Below are positions 42,701 through 57,200 of a stretch of DNA of 64,000 bases, one piece after another. Position numbers and translations under genes: made by a program. This DNA comes from Sipunculus nudus. Taxonomy: Eukaryota > Annelida > Sipuncula > Golfingiida > Sipunculidae. The DNA lies in contig CM049319.1 in NCBI GenBank assembly GCA_026874595.1, positions 939,501-1,003,500 of the forward strand, written 5' to 3'. Below the pieces are notes generated by a model. It was not told the DNA's origin and made no database searches. It saw only the letters and a program-made list of their open reading frames with translations. Position 1 is the stretch's first letter, and every line of letters begins with the position of its first letter.

Positions 42701-43274
42701 TGATATTGGGTTGAATATATTATTAAGGCCACACATTAAAACACGCAACTACTGTCTACAATGTAATGATTTTGGATATATAACTAAGGTCACACAACAG
42801 AACACGTCACTACGGTCTATCGAAGACGACACAACAAAACACGCCTCTACAGTCTTAACTGTTATGATGTTGGATATATTATTAAGGCCACACATTGAAA
42901 CACGCCAATACAGTCTGCACTGTTACGGTGTTGAATATATTACTAAGGATACACAATTAAACACGCCAATACAGTCTGCACTGATATTGGGTTGAATATA
43001 TTATTAAGGCCACACATTAAAACACGCAACTACTGTCTACAATGTAATGATTTTGGATATATAACTAAGGTCACACAACAGAACACGTCACTACGGTCTA
43101 TCGAAGACGACACAACAAAACACGCCTCTACAGTCTTAACTGTTATGATGTTGGATATATTATTAAGGCCACACATTGAAACACGCCAATACAGTCTGCA
43201 CTGTTACGGTGTTGAATATATTACTAAGGATACACAATTAAACACGCCAATACAGTCTGCACTGATATTGGGTT
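39720..43274 (+). repeat. 3555-bp block, copy 1
   Basis: Twelve units: L(g), S(cacataacag), D/E variant, S, L(c), 3S, L(g), S(cacataacag), 2S. Markers at 39965, 40144, 40936, 41460 (gttatggtg), 42335 and 42514, plus the D/E variant unit, all recur 3555 bp downstream. Tctacagcct in the unit at 41528 is private to this copy. Confidence 0.93.
40343..40623 (+). repeat. 281-bp variant unit (A-B-C-D/E), first copy
   Basis: The length equals S but the composition differs. C is complete (ends gatatggggtt) and is followed by one hybrid monomer (40563-40623) that starts like D (aaatatattactaaggcc) and ends like E (gatattgggtt). Here 61 bp were lost between D and E rather than between C and D. It occurs only here and 3555 bp downstream. 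Confidence 0.93.
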
Positions 43275-46200
43275 GAATATATTATTAAGGCCACACATTA
43301 AAACATGCAACTACTGTCTACAATGTAATGATTTTGGATATATAACTAAGGTCACACAACAGAACACGTCACTACGGTCTATCGAAGACGACACAACAAA
43401 ACACGCCTCTACAGTCTTAACTGTTATGATGTTGGATATATTATTAAGGCCACACATTGAAACACGCCAATACAGTCTGCACTGATATGGGGTTAAATAT
43501 ATTACTAAGGCCACACATTGAAACACGCCAATACAGTCTGCACTGTTACGGTGTTGAATATATTACTAAGGATACACAATTAAACACGCCAATACAGTCT
43601 GCACTGATATTGGGTTGAATATATTATTAAGGCCACACATTAAAACACGCAACTACTGTCTACAATGTAATGATTTTGGATATATAACTAAGGTCACATA
43701 ACAGAACACGTCACTACGGTCTATCGAAGACGACACAACAAAACACGCCTCTACAGTCTTAACTGTTATGATGTTGGATATATTATTAAGGCCACACATT
43801 GAAACACGCCAATACAGTCTGCACTGTTACGGTGTTGAATATATTACTAAGGATACACAATTAAACACGCCAATACAGTCTGCACTGATATTGGGTTGAA
43901 TATATTATTAAGGCCACACATTAAAACACGCAACTACTGTCTACAATGTAATGATTTTGGATATATAACTAAGGTCACACAACAGAACACGTCACTACGG
44001 TCTATCGAAGACGACACAACAAAACACGCCTCTACAGTCTTAACTGTTATGATGTTGGATATATTATTAAGGCCACACATTGAAACACGCCAATACAGTC
44101 TGCACTGATATGGGGTTAAATATATTACTAAGGCCACACATTAAAACACGCCAATACAGTCTGCACTGATATTGGGTTGAATATATTATTAAGGCCACAC
44201 ATTAAAACACGCAACTACTGTCTACAATGTAATGATTTTGGATATATAACTAAGGTCACACAACAGAACACGTCACTACGGTCTATCGAAGACGACACAA
44301 CAAAACACGCCTCTACAGTCTTAACTGTTATGATGTTGGATATATTATTAAGGCCACACATTGAAACACGCCAATACAGTCTGCACTGTTACGGTGTTGA
44401 ATATATTACTAAGGATACACAATTAAACACGCCAATACAGTCTGCACTGATATTGGGTTGAATATATTATTAAGGCCACACATTAAAACATGCAACTACT
44501 GTCTACAATGTAATGATTTTGGATATATAACTAAGGTCACACAACAGAACACGTCACTACGGTCTATCGAAGACGACACAACAAAACACGCCTCTACAGT
44601 CTTAACTGTTATGATGTTGGATATATTATTAAGGCCACACATTGAAACACGCCAATACAGTCTGCACTGATATGGGGTTAAATATATTACTAAGGCCACA
44701 CATTAAAACACGCCAATACAGTCTGCACTGTTACGGTGTTGAATATATTACTAAGGATACACAATTAAACACGCCAATACAGTCTGCACTGATATTGGGT
44801 TGAATATATTATTAAGGCCACACATTAAAACACGCAACTACTGTCTACAATGTAATGATTTTGGATATATAACTAAGGTCACACAACAGAACACGTCACT
44901 ACGGTCTATCGAAGACGACACAACAAAACACGCCTCTACAGTCTTAACTGTTATGATGTTGGATATATTATTAAGGCCACACATTGAAACACGCCAATAC
45001 AGTCTGCACTGTTATGGTGTTGAATATATTACTAAGGATACACAATTAAACACGCCAATACAGTCTGCACTGATATTGGGTTGAATATATTATTAAGGCC
45101 ACACATTAAAACACGCAACTACTGTCTACAATGTAATGATTTTGGATATATAACTAAGGTCACACAACAGAACACGTCACTACGGTCTATCGAAGACGAC
45201 ACAACAAAACACGCCTCTACAGTCTTAACTGTTATGATGTTGGATATATTATTAAGGCCACACATTGAAACACGCCAATACAGTCTGCACTGTTACGGTG
45301 TTGAATATATTACTAAGGATACACAATTAAACACGCCAATACAGTCTGCACTGATATTGGGTTGAATATATTATTAAGGCCACACATTAAAACATGCAAC
45401 TACTGTCTACAATGTAATGATTTTGGATATATAACTAAGGTCACACAACAGAACACGTCACTACGGTCTATCGAAGACGACACAACAAAACACGCCTCTA
45501 CAGTCTTAACTGTTATGATGTTGGATATATTATTAAGGCCACACATTGAAACACGCCAATACAGTCTGCACTGTTACGGTGTTGAATATATTACTAAGGA
45601 TACACAATTAAACACGCCAATACAGTCTGCACTGATATTGGGTTGAATATATTATTAAGGCCACACATTAAAACACGCAACTACTGTCTACAATGTAATG
45701 ATTTTGGATATATAACTAAGGTCACACAACAGAACACGTCACTACGGTCTATCGAAGACGACACAACAAAACACGCCTCTACAGTCTTAACTGTTATGAT
45801 GTTGGATATATTATTAAGGCCACACATTGAAACACGCCAATACAGTCTGCACTGATATGGGGTTAAATATATTACTAAGGCCACACATTGAAACACGCCA
45901 ATACAGTCTGCACTGTTACGGTGTTGAATATATTACTAAGGATACACAATTAAACACGCCAATACAGTCTGCACTGATATTGGGTTGAATATATTATTAA
46001 GGCCACACATTAAAACACGCAACTACTGTCTACAATGTAATGATTTTGGATATATAACTAAGGTCACATAACAGAACACGTCACTACGGTCTATCGAAGA
46101 CGACACAACAAAACACGCCTCTACAGTCTTAACTGTTATGATGTTGGATATATTATTAAGGCCACACATTGAAACACGCCAATACAGTCTGCACTGTTAC

Positions 46201-46829
46201 GGTGTTGAATATATTACTAAGGATACACAATTAAACACGCCAATACAGTCTGCACTGATATTGGGTTGAATATATTATTAAGGCCACACATTAAAACACG
46301 CAACTACTGTCTACAATGTAATGATTTTGGATATATAACTAAGGTCACACAACAGAACACGTCACTACGGTCTATCGAAGACGACACAACAAAACACGCC
46401 TCTACAGTCTTAACTGTTATGATGTTGGATATATTATTAAGGCCACACATTGAAACACGCCAATACAGTCTGCACTGTTACGGTGTTGAATATATTACTA
46501 AGGATACACAATTAAACACGCCAATACAGTCTGCACTGATATTGGGTTGAATATATTATTAAGGCCACACATTAAAACACGCAACTACTGTCTACAATGT
46601 AATGATTTTGGATATATAACTAAGGTCACACAACAGAACACGTCACTACGGTCTATCGAAGACGACACAACAAAACACGCCTCTACAGTCTTAACTGTTA
46701 TGATGTTGGATATATTATTAAGGCCACACATTGAAACACGCCAATACAGTCTGCACTGTTACGGTGTTGAATATATTACTAAGGATACACAATTAAACAC
46801 GCCAATACAGTCTGCACTGATATTGGGTT
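43275..46829 (+). repeat. 3555-bp block, copy 2
   Basis: Same twelve-unit order as copy 1, with partners at 43520, 43699, 44491, 45015, 45890 and 46069 and a second D/E variant unit. It differs by atgcaac at 43306 in its first L and at 45395 in an S unit. The first L has a c-type front and a g-type back, as expected if the junction between block copies lies inside it. Confidence 0.93.
43898..44178 (+). repeat. 281-bp variant unit (A-B-C-D/E), second copy
   Basis: Identical in construction to the unit at 40343, with the hybrid D/E monomer at 44118-44178. It sits at the same place in the second 3555-bp block, so the two copies most likely descend from one deletion event followed by block duplication. 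Confidence 0.93.
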
Positions 46830-49800
46830 GAATATATTATTAAGGCCACACATTAAAACATGCAACTACTGTCTACAATGTAATGATTTTGGATATATAA
46901 CTAAGGTCACACAACAGAACACGTCACTACGGTCTATCGAAGACGACACAACAAAACACGCCTCTACAGTCTTAACTGTTATGATGTTGGATATATTATT
47001 AAGGCCACACATTGAAACACGCCAATACAGTCTGCACTGATATGGGGTTAAATATATTACTAAGGCCACACATTAAAACACGCCAATACAGTCTGCACTG
47101 TTACGGTGTTGAATATATTACTAAGGATACACAATTAAACACGCCAATACAGTCTGCACTGATATTGGGTTGAATATATTATTAAGGCCACACATTAAAA
47201 CACGCAACTACTGTCTACAATGTAATGATTTTGGATATATAACTAAGGTCACACAACAGAACACGTCACTACGGTCTATCGAAGACGACACAACAAAACA
47301 CGCCTCTACAGTCTTAACTGTTATGATGTTGGACATATTATTAAGGCCACACATTGAAACACGCCAATACAGTCTGCACTGTTACGGTGTTGAATATATT
47401 ACTAAGGATACACAATTAAACACGCCAATACAGTCTGCACTGATATTGGGTTGAATATATTATTAAGGCCACACATTAAAACACGCAACTACTGTCTACA
47501 ATGTAATGATTTTGGATATATAACTAAGGTCACACAACAGAACACGTCACTACGGTCTATCGAAGACGACACAACAAAACACGCCTCTACAGTCTTAACT
47601 GTTATGATGTTGGATATATTATTAAGGCCACACATTGAAACACGCCAATACAGTCTGCACTGTTACGGTGTTGAATATATTACTAAGGATACACAATTAA
47701 ACACGCCAATACAGTCTGCACTGATATTGGGTTGAATATATTATTAAGGCCACACATTAAAACACGCAACTACTGTCTACAATGTAATGATTTTGGATAT
47801 ATAACTAAGGTCACACAACAGAACACGTCACTACGGTCTATCGAAGACGACACAACAAAACACGCCTCTACAGTCTTAACTGTTATGATGTTGGATATAT
47901 TATTAAGGCCACACATTGAAACACGCCAATACAGTCTGCACTGTTACGGTGTTGAATATATTACTAAGGATACACAATTAAACACGCCAATACAGTCTGC
48001 ACTGATATTGGGTTGAATATATTATTAAGGCCACACATTAAAACACGCAACTACTGTCTACAATGTAATGATTTTGGATATATAACTAAGGTCACACAAC
48101 AGAACACGTCACTACGGTCTATCGAAGACGACACAACAAAACACGCCTCTACAGTCTTAACTGTTATGATGTTGGATATATTATTAAGGCCACACATTGA
48201 AACACGCCAATACAGTCTGCACTGATATGGGGTTAAATATATTACTAAGGCCACACATTGAAACACGCCAATACAGTCTGCACTGTTACGGTGTTGAATA
48301 TATTACTAAGGATACACAATTAAACACGCCAATACAGTCTGCACTGATATTGGGTTGAATATATTATTAAGGCCACACATTAAAACACGCAACTACTGTC
48401 TACAATGTAATGATTTTGGATATATAACTAAGGTCACATAACAGAACACGTCACTACGGTCTATCGAAGACGACACAACAAAACACGCCTCTACAGTCTT
48501 AACTGTTATGATGTTGGATATATTATTAAGGCCACACATTGAAACACGCCAATACAGTCTGCACTGTTACGGTGTTGAATATATTACTAAGGATACACAA
48601 TTAAACACGCCAATACAGTCTGCACTGATATTGGGTTGAATATATTATTAAGGCCACACATTAAAACACGCAACTACTGTCTACAATGTAATGATTTTGG
48701 ATATATAACTAAGGTCACACAACAGAACACGTCACTACGGTCTATCGAAGACGACACAACAAAACACGCCTCTACAGTCTTAACTGTTATGATGTTGGAT
48801 ATATTATTAAGGCCACACATTGAAACACGCCAATACAGTCTGCACTGATATGGGGTTAAATATATTACTAAGGCCACACATTAAAACACGCCAATACAGT
48901 CTGCACTGTTACGGTGTTGAATATATTACTAAGGATACACAATTAAACACGCCAATACAGTCTGCACTGATATTGGGTTGAATATATTATTAAGGCCACA
49001 CATTAAAACACGCAACTACTGTCTACAATGTAATGATTTTGGATATATAACTAAGGTCACACAACAGAACACGTCACTACGGTCTATCGAAGACGACACA
49101 ACAAAACACGCCTCTACAGTCTTAACTGTTATGATGTTGGATATATTATTAAGGCCACACATTGAAACACGCCAATACAGTCTGCACTGTTACGGTGTTG
49201 AATATATTACTAAGGATACACAATTAAACACGCCAATACAGTCTGCACTGATATTGGGTTGAATATATTATTAAGGCCACACATTAAAACACGCAACTAC
49301 TGTCTACAATGTAATGATTTTGGATATATAACTAAGGTCACACAACAGAACACGTCACTACGGTCTATCGAAGACGACACAACAAAACACGCCTCTACAG
49401 TCTTAACTGTTATGATGTTGGATATATTATTAAGGCCACACATTGAAACACGCCAATACAGTCTGCACTGATATGGGGTTAAATATATTACTAAGGCCAC
49501 ACATTAAAACACGCCAATACAGTCTGCACTGTTACGGTGTTGAATATATTACTAAGGATACACAATTAAACACGCCAATACAGTCTGCACTGATATTGGG
49601 TTGAATATATTATTAAGGCCACACATTAAAACACGCAACTACTGTCTACAATGTAATGATTTTGGATATATAACTAAGGTCACACAACAGAACACGTCAC
49701 TACGGTCTATCGAAGACGACACAACAAAACACGCCTCTACAGTCTTAACTGTTATGATGTTGGATATATTATTAAGGCCACACATTGAAACACGCCAATA

Positions 49801-51410
49801 CAGTCTGCACTGTTACGGTGTTGAATATATTACTAAGGATACACAATTAAACACGCCAATACAGTCTGCACTGATATTGGGTTGAATATATTATTAAGGC
49901 CACACATTAAAACACGCAACTACTGTCTACAATGTAATGATTTTGGATATATAACTAAGGTCACACAACAGAACACGTCACTACGGTCTATCGAAGACGA
50001 CACAACAAAACACGCCTCTACAGTCTTAACTGTTATGATGTTGGATATATTATTAAGGCCACACATTGAAACACGCCAATACAGTCTGCACTGATATGGG
50101 GTTAAATATATTACTAAGGCCACACATTAAAACACGCCAATACAGTCTGCACTGTTACGGTGTTGAATATATTACTAAGGATACACAATTAAACACGCCA
50201 ATACAGTCTGCACTGATATTGGGTTGAATATATTATTAAGGCCACACATTAAAACACGCAACTACTGTCTACAATGTAATGATTTTGGATATATAACTAA
50301 GGTCACACAACAGAACACGTCACTACGGTCTATCGAAGACGACACAACAAAACACGCCTCTACAGTCTTAACTGTTATGATGTTGGACATATTATTAAGG
50401 CCACACATTGAAACACGCCAATACAGTCTGCACTGTTACGGTGTTGAATATATTACTAAGGATACACAATTAAACACGCCAATACAGTCTGCACTGATAT
50501 TGGGTTGAATATATTATTAAGGCCACACATTAAAACACGCAACTACTGTCTACAATGTAATGATTTTGGATATATAACTAAGGTCACACAACAGAACACG
50601 TCACTACGGTCTATAGAAGACGACACAACAAAACACGCCTCTACAGTCTTAACTGTTATGATGTTGGATATATTATTAAGGCCACACATTGAAACACGCC
50701 AATACAGTCTGCACTGTTACGGTGTTGAATATATTACTAAGGATACACAATTAAACACGCCAATACAGTCTGCACTGATATTGGGTTGAATATATTATTA
50801 AGGCCACACATTAAAACACGCAACTACTGTCTACAATGTAATGATTTTGGATATATAACTAAGGTCACACAACAGAACACGTCACTACGGTCTATCGAAG
50901 ACGACACAACAAAACACGCCTCTACAGTCTTAACTGTTATGATGTTGGATATATTATTAAGGCCACACATTGAAACACGCCAATACAGTCTGCACTGTTA
51001 CGGTGTTGAATATATTACTAAGGATACACAATTAAACACGCCAATACAGTCTGCACTGATATTGGGTTGAATATATTATTAAGGCCACACATTAAAACAC
51101 GCAACTACTGTCTACAATGTAATGATTTTGGATATATAACTAAGGTCACACAACAGAACACGTCACTACGGTCTATCGAAGACGACACAACAAAACACGC
51201 CTCTACAGTCTTAACTGTTATGATGTTGGATATATTATTAAGGCCACACATTGAAACACGCCAATACAGTCTGCACTGATATGGGGTTAAATATATTACT
51301 AAGGCCACACATTAAAACACGCCAATACAGTCTGCACTGTTACGGTGTTGAATATATTACTAAGGATACACAATTAAACACGCCAATACAGTCTGCACTG
51401 ATATTGGGTT

Positions 51411-52997
51411 GAATATATTATTAAGGCCACACATTAAAACACGCAACTACTGTCTACAATGTAATGATTTTGGATATATAACTAAGGTCACACAACAGAA
51501 CACGTCACTACGGTCTATCGAAGACGACACAACAAAACACGCCTCTACAGTCTTAACTGTTATGATGTTGGATATATTATTAAGGCCACACATTGAAACA
51601 CGCCAATACAGTCTGCACTGTAACGGTGTTGAATATATTACTAAGGATACACAATTAAACACGCCAATACAGTCTGCACTGATATTGGGTTGAATATATT
51701 ATTAAGGCCACACATTAAAACACGCAACTACTGTCTACAATGTAATGATTTTGGATATATAACTAAGGTCACACAACAGAACACGTCACTACGGTCTATC
51801 GAAGACGACACAACAAAACACGCCTCTACAGTCTTAACTGTTATGATGTTGGATATATTATTAAGGCCACACATTGAAACACGCCAATACAGTCTGCACT
51901 GTTACGGTGTTGAATATATTACTAAGGATACACAATTAAACACGCCAATACAGTCTGCACTGATATTGGGTTGAATATATTATTAAGGCCACACATTAAA
52001 ACACGCAACTACTGTCTACAATGTAATGATTTTGGATATATAACTAAGGTCACACAACAGAACACGTCACTACGGTCTATCAAAGACGACACAACAAAAC
52101 ACGCCTCTACAGTCTTAACTGTTATGATGTTGGATATATTATTAAGGCCACACATTGAAACACGCCAATACAGTCTGCACTGATATGGGGTTAAATATTT
52201 TACTAAGGCCACACATTAAAACACGCCAATACAGTCTGCACCGTTACGGTGTTGAATATATTACTAAGGATACACAATTAAACACGCCAATCAGTCTGCA
52301 CTGATATTGGGTTGAATATATTATTAAGGCCACACATTAAAACACGCAACTACTGTCTACAATGTAATGATTTTGGATATATAACTAAGGTCACACAACA
52401 GAACACGTCACTACGGTCTATCGAAGACGACACAACAAAACACGCCTCTACAGTCTTAACTGTTATGATGTTGGATATATTATTAAGGCCACACATTGAA
52501 ACACGCCAATACAGTCTGCACTGATATGGGGTTAAATATATTACTAAGGCCACACATTAAAACACGCCAATACAGTCTGCACTGTTACGGTGTTGAATAT
52601 ATTACTAAGGATACACAATTAAACACGCCAATACAGTCTGCACTGATATTGGGTTGAATATATTATTAAGGCCACACATTAAAACACGCAACTACTGTCT
52701 ACAATGTAATGATTTTGGATATATAACTAAGGTCACACAACAGAACACGTCACTACGGTCTATCGAAGACGACACAACAAAACACGCCTCTACAGTCTTA
52801 ACTGTTATGATGTTGGATATATTATTAAGGCCACACATTGAAACACGCCAATACAGTCTGCACTGATATGGGGTTAAATATATTACTAAGGCCACACATT
52901 AAAACACGCCAATACAGTCTGCACTGTTACGGTGTTGAATATATTACTAAGGATACACAATTAAACACGCCAATACAGTCTGCACTGATATTGGGTT
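51411..52997 (+). repeat. 1587-bp block, copy 1
   Basis: Units: 2S, L (1 bp short), 2L. Private variants are cactgtaacgg (51621-51623), tatcaaagac (52082), aaatattttact near 52198, gcaccgtta near 52241 and the E deletion at 52291/52292. Each recurs 1587 bp downstream. Confidence 0.95.
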
Positions 52998-54242
52998 GAA
53001 TATATTATTAAGGCCACACATTAAAACACGCAACTACTGTCTACAATGTAATGATTTTGGATATATAACTAAGGTCACACAACAGAACACGTCACTACGG
53101 TCTATCGAAGACGACACAACAAAACACGCCTCTACAGTCTTAACTGTTATGATGTTGGATATATTATTAAGGCCACACATTGAAACACGCCAATACAGTC
53201 TGCACTGTAACGGTGTTGAATATATTACTAAGGATACACAATTAAACACGCCAATACAGTCTGCACTGATATTGGGTTGAATATATTATTAAGGCCACAC
53301 ATTAAAACACGCAACTACTGTCTACAATGTAATGATTTTGGATATATAACTAAGGTCACACAACAGAACACGTCACTACGGTCTATCGAAGACGACACAA
53401 CAAAACACGCCTCTACAGTCTTAACTGTTATGATGTTGGATATATTATTAAGGCCACACATTGAAACACGCCAATACAGTCTGCACTGTTACGGTGTTGA
53501 ATATATTACTAAGGATACACAATTAAACACGCCAATACAGTCTGCACTGATATTGGGTTGAATATATTATTAAGGCCACACATTAAAACACGCAACTACT
53601 GTCTACAATGTAATGATTTTGGATATATAACTAAGGTCACACAACAGAACACGTCACTACGGTCTATCAAAGACGACACAACAAAACACGCCTCTACAGT
53701 CTTAACTGTTATGATGTTGGATATATTATTAAGGCCACACATTGAAACACGCCAATACAGTCTGCACTGATATGGGGTTAAATATTTTACTAAGGCCACA
53801 CATTAAAACACGCCAATACAGTCTGCACCGTTACGGTGTTGAATATATTACTAAGGATACACAATTAAACACGCCAATCAGTCTGCACTGATATTGGGTT
53901 GAATATATTATTAAGGCCACACATTAAAACACGCAACTACTGTCTACAATGTAATGATTTTGGATATATAACTAAGGTCACACAACAGAACACGTCACTA
54001 CGGTCTATCGAAGACGACACAACAAAACACGCCTCTACAGTCTTAACTGTTATGATGTTGGATATATTATTAAGGCCACACATTGAAACACGCCAATACA
54101 GTCTGCACTGATATGGGGTTAAATATATTACTAAGGCCACACATTAAAACACGCCAATACAGTCTGCACTGTTACGGTGTTGAATATATTACTAAGGATA
54201 CACAATTAAACACGCCAATACAGTCTGCACTGATATTGGGTT
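52998..54242 (+). repeat. 1587-bp block, copy 2 (first four units)
   Basis: Units: 2S, L (1 bp short), L, with the same five variants as copy 1 (53208, 53669, near 53785, near 53828, 53878/53879). The fifth unit of copy 1 (L) is replaced here by S*, so the shared block ends at or before 54242. No difference between the copies was noticed over the shared 1245 bp, so this looks like one of the youngest events in the window. Confidence 0.93.
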
Positions 54243-57200
54243 GAATATATTATTAAGGCCACACATTAAAACACGCAACTACTGTCTACAATGTAATGAT
54301 TTTGGATATATAACTAAGATCACACAACAGAACACGTCACTACGGTCTATCGAAGACGACACAACAAAACACGCCTCTACAGTCTTAACTGTTATGATGT
54401 TGGATATATTATTAAGGCCACACATTGAAACACGCCAATACAGTCTGCACTGTTACGGTGTTGAATATATTACTAAGGATACACAATTAAACACGCCAAT
54501 ACAGTCTGCACTGATATTGGGTTGAATATATTATTAAGGCCACACATTAAAACACGCAACTACTGTCTACAATGTAATGATTTTGGATATATAACTAAGG
54601 TCACACAACAGAACACGTCACTACGGTCTATCGAAGACGACACAACAAAACACGCCTCTACAGTCTTAACTGTTATGATGTTGGATATATTATTAAGGCC
54701 ACACATTGAAACACGCCAATACAGTCTGCACTGATATGGGGTTAAATATATTACTAAGGCCACACATTAAAACACGCCAATACAGTCTGCACTGTTACGG
54801 TGTTGAATATATTACTAAGGATACACAATTAAACACGCCAATACAGTCTGCACTGATATTGGGTTGAATATATTATTAAGGCCACACATTAAAACACGCA
54901 ACTACTGTCTACAATGTAATGATTTTGGATATATAACTAAGGTCACACAACAGAACACGTCACTACGGTCTATCGAAGACGACACAACAAAACACGCCTC
55001 TACAGTCTTAACTGTTATGATGTTGGATATATTATTAAGGCCACACATTGAAACACGCCAATACAGTCTGCACTGATATGGGGTTAAATATATTACTAAG
55101 GCCACACATTAAAACACGCCAAAACAGTCTGCACTGTTACGGTGTTGAATATATTACTAAGGATACACAATTAAACACGCCAATACAGTCTGCACTGATA
55201 TTGGGTTGAATATATTATTAAGGCCACACATTAAAACACGCAACTACTGTCTCCAATGTAATGATTTTGGATATATAACTAAGGTCACACAACAGAACAC
55301 GTCACTACGGTCTATCGAAGACGACACAACAAAACACGCCTCTACAGTCTTAACTGTTATGATGTTGGATACATTATTAAGGCCACACATTGAAACACGC
55401 CAATACAGTCTGCACTGATATGGGGTTAAATATATTACTTAGGCCACACATTAAAACACGCCAATACAGTCTGCACTGTTACGGTGTTGAATATATTACT
55501 AAGGATACACAATTAAACACGCCAATACAGTCTGCACTGATATTGGGTTGAATATATTATTAAGGCCACACATTAAAACACGCAACTACTGTCTACAATG
55601 TAATGATTTTGGATATATAACTAAGGTCACACAACAGAACACGTCACTACGGTCTATCGAAGACGACACAACAAAACACGCCTCTACAGTCTTAACTGTT
55701 ATGATGTTGGATATATTATTAAGGCCACACATTGAAACACGCCAATACAGTCTGCACTGTTACGGTGTTGAATATATTACTAAGGATACACAATTAAACA
55801 CGCCAATACAGTCTGCACTGATATTGGGTTGAATATATTATTAAGGCCACACATTAAAACACGCAACTACTGTCTACAATGTAATGATTTTGGATATATA
55901 ACTAAGGTCACACAACAGAACACGTCACTACGGTCTATCGAAGACGACACAACAAAACACGCCTCTACAGTCTTAACTGTTATGATGTTGGATATATTAT
56001 TAAGGCCACACATTGAAACACGCCAATACAGTCTGCACTGATATGGGGTTAAATATATTACTAAGGCCACACATTAAAACACGCCAATACAGTCTGCACT
56101 GTTACGGTGTTGAATATATTACTAAGGATACACAATTAAACACGCCAATACAGTCTGCACTGATATTGGGTTGAATATATTATTAAGGCCACACATTAAA
56201 ACACGCAACTACTGTCTACAATGTAATGATTTTGGATATATAACTAAGGTCACACAACAGAACACGTCACTACGGTCTATCGAAGAGGACACAACAAAAC
56301 ACGCCTCTACAGTCTTAACTGTTATGATGTTGGATATATTATTAAGGCCACACATTGAAACACGCCAATACAGTCTGCACTGATATGGGGTTAAATATAT
56401 TACTAAGGCCACACATTAAAACACGCCAATACAGTCTGCACTGTTACGGTGTTGAATATATTACTAAGGATACACAATTAAACACGCCAATACAGTCTGC
56501 ACTGATATTGGGTTGAATATATTATTAAGGCCACACATTAAAACACGCAACTACTGTCTACAATGTAATGATTTTGGATATATAACTAAGGTCACACAAC
56601 AGAACACGTCACTACGGTCTATCGAAGACGACACAACAAAACACGCCTCTACAGTCTTAACTGTTATGATGTTGGATATATTATTAAGGCCACACATTGA
56701 AACACGCCAATACAGTCTGCACTGATATGGGGTTAAATATATTACTAAGGCCACACATTAAAACACGCCAATACAGTCTGCACTGTTACAGTGTTGAATA
56801 TATTACTAAGGATACACAATTAAACACGCCAATACAGTCTGCACTGATATTGGGTTGAATATATTATTAAGGCCACACATTAAAACACGCAACTACTGTC
56901 TACAATGTAATGATTTTGGATATATAACTAAGGTCACACAACAGAACACGTCACTACGGTCTATCGAAGACGACACAACAAAACACGCCTCTACAGTCTT
57001 AACTGTTATGATGTTGGATATATTAATAAGGCCACACATTGAAACACGCCAATACAGTCTGCACTGTTACGGTGTTGAATATATTACTAAGGATACACAA
57101 TTAAACACGCCAATACAGTCTGCACTGATATTGGGTTGAATATATTATTAAGGCCACACATTAAAACACGCAACTACTGTCTACAATGTAATGATTTTGG

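Larger units (their letters stand above)
39720..48637 (+). repeat. Regular super-HOR, 1185-bp period (L-3S)
   Basis: Eight L units start at 39720, 40905, 42090, 43275, 44460, 45645, 46830 and 48015, every interval exactly 1185 bp (342 + 3 x 281). They mostly alternate between two types, giving a 2370-bp period. Type g has acattgaaac in D and is followed by an S with cacataacag (40144, 42514, 43699, 46069, 48439). Type c has atgcaac in A (40936, 43306, 44491, 46861). The unit at 43275 carries both marks. Confidence 0.95.
34174..51410 (+). repeat. S-rich domain (19 L, 35 S, 3 variant units)
   Basis: Unit order: L, 4S, L, S, 2L, 3S, 2L, 2S, L, E-duplicated unit, L, S, D/E variant, S, L, 3S, L, 3S, L, S, D/E variant, S, L, 3S, L, 3S, L, 3S, L, S, L, S, L, S, L, 3S, L. 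From 39720 to 48015 the L units start exactly 1185 bp apart. Markers that define sub-lineages are atgcaac in A, acattgaaac in D, and cacataacag in B. Confidence 0.93.
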
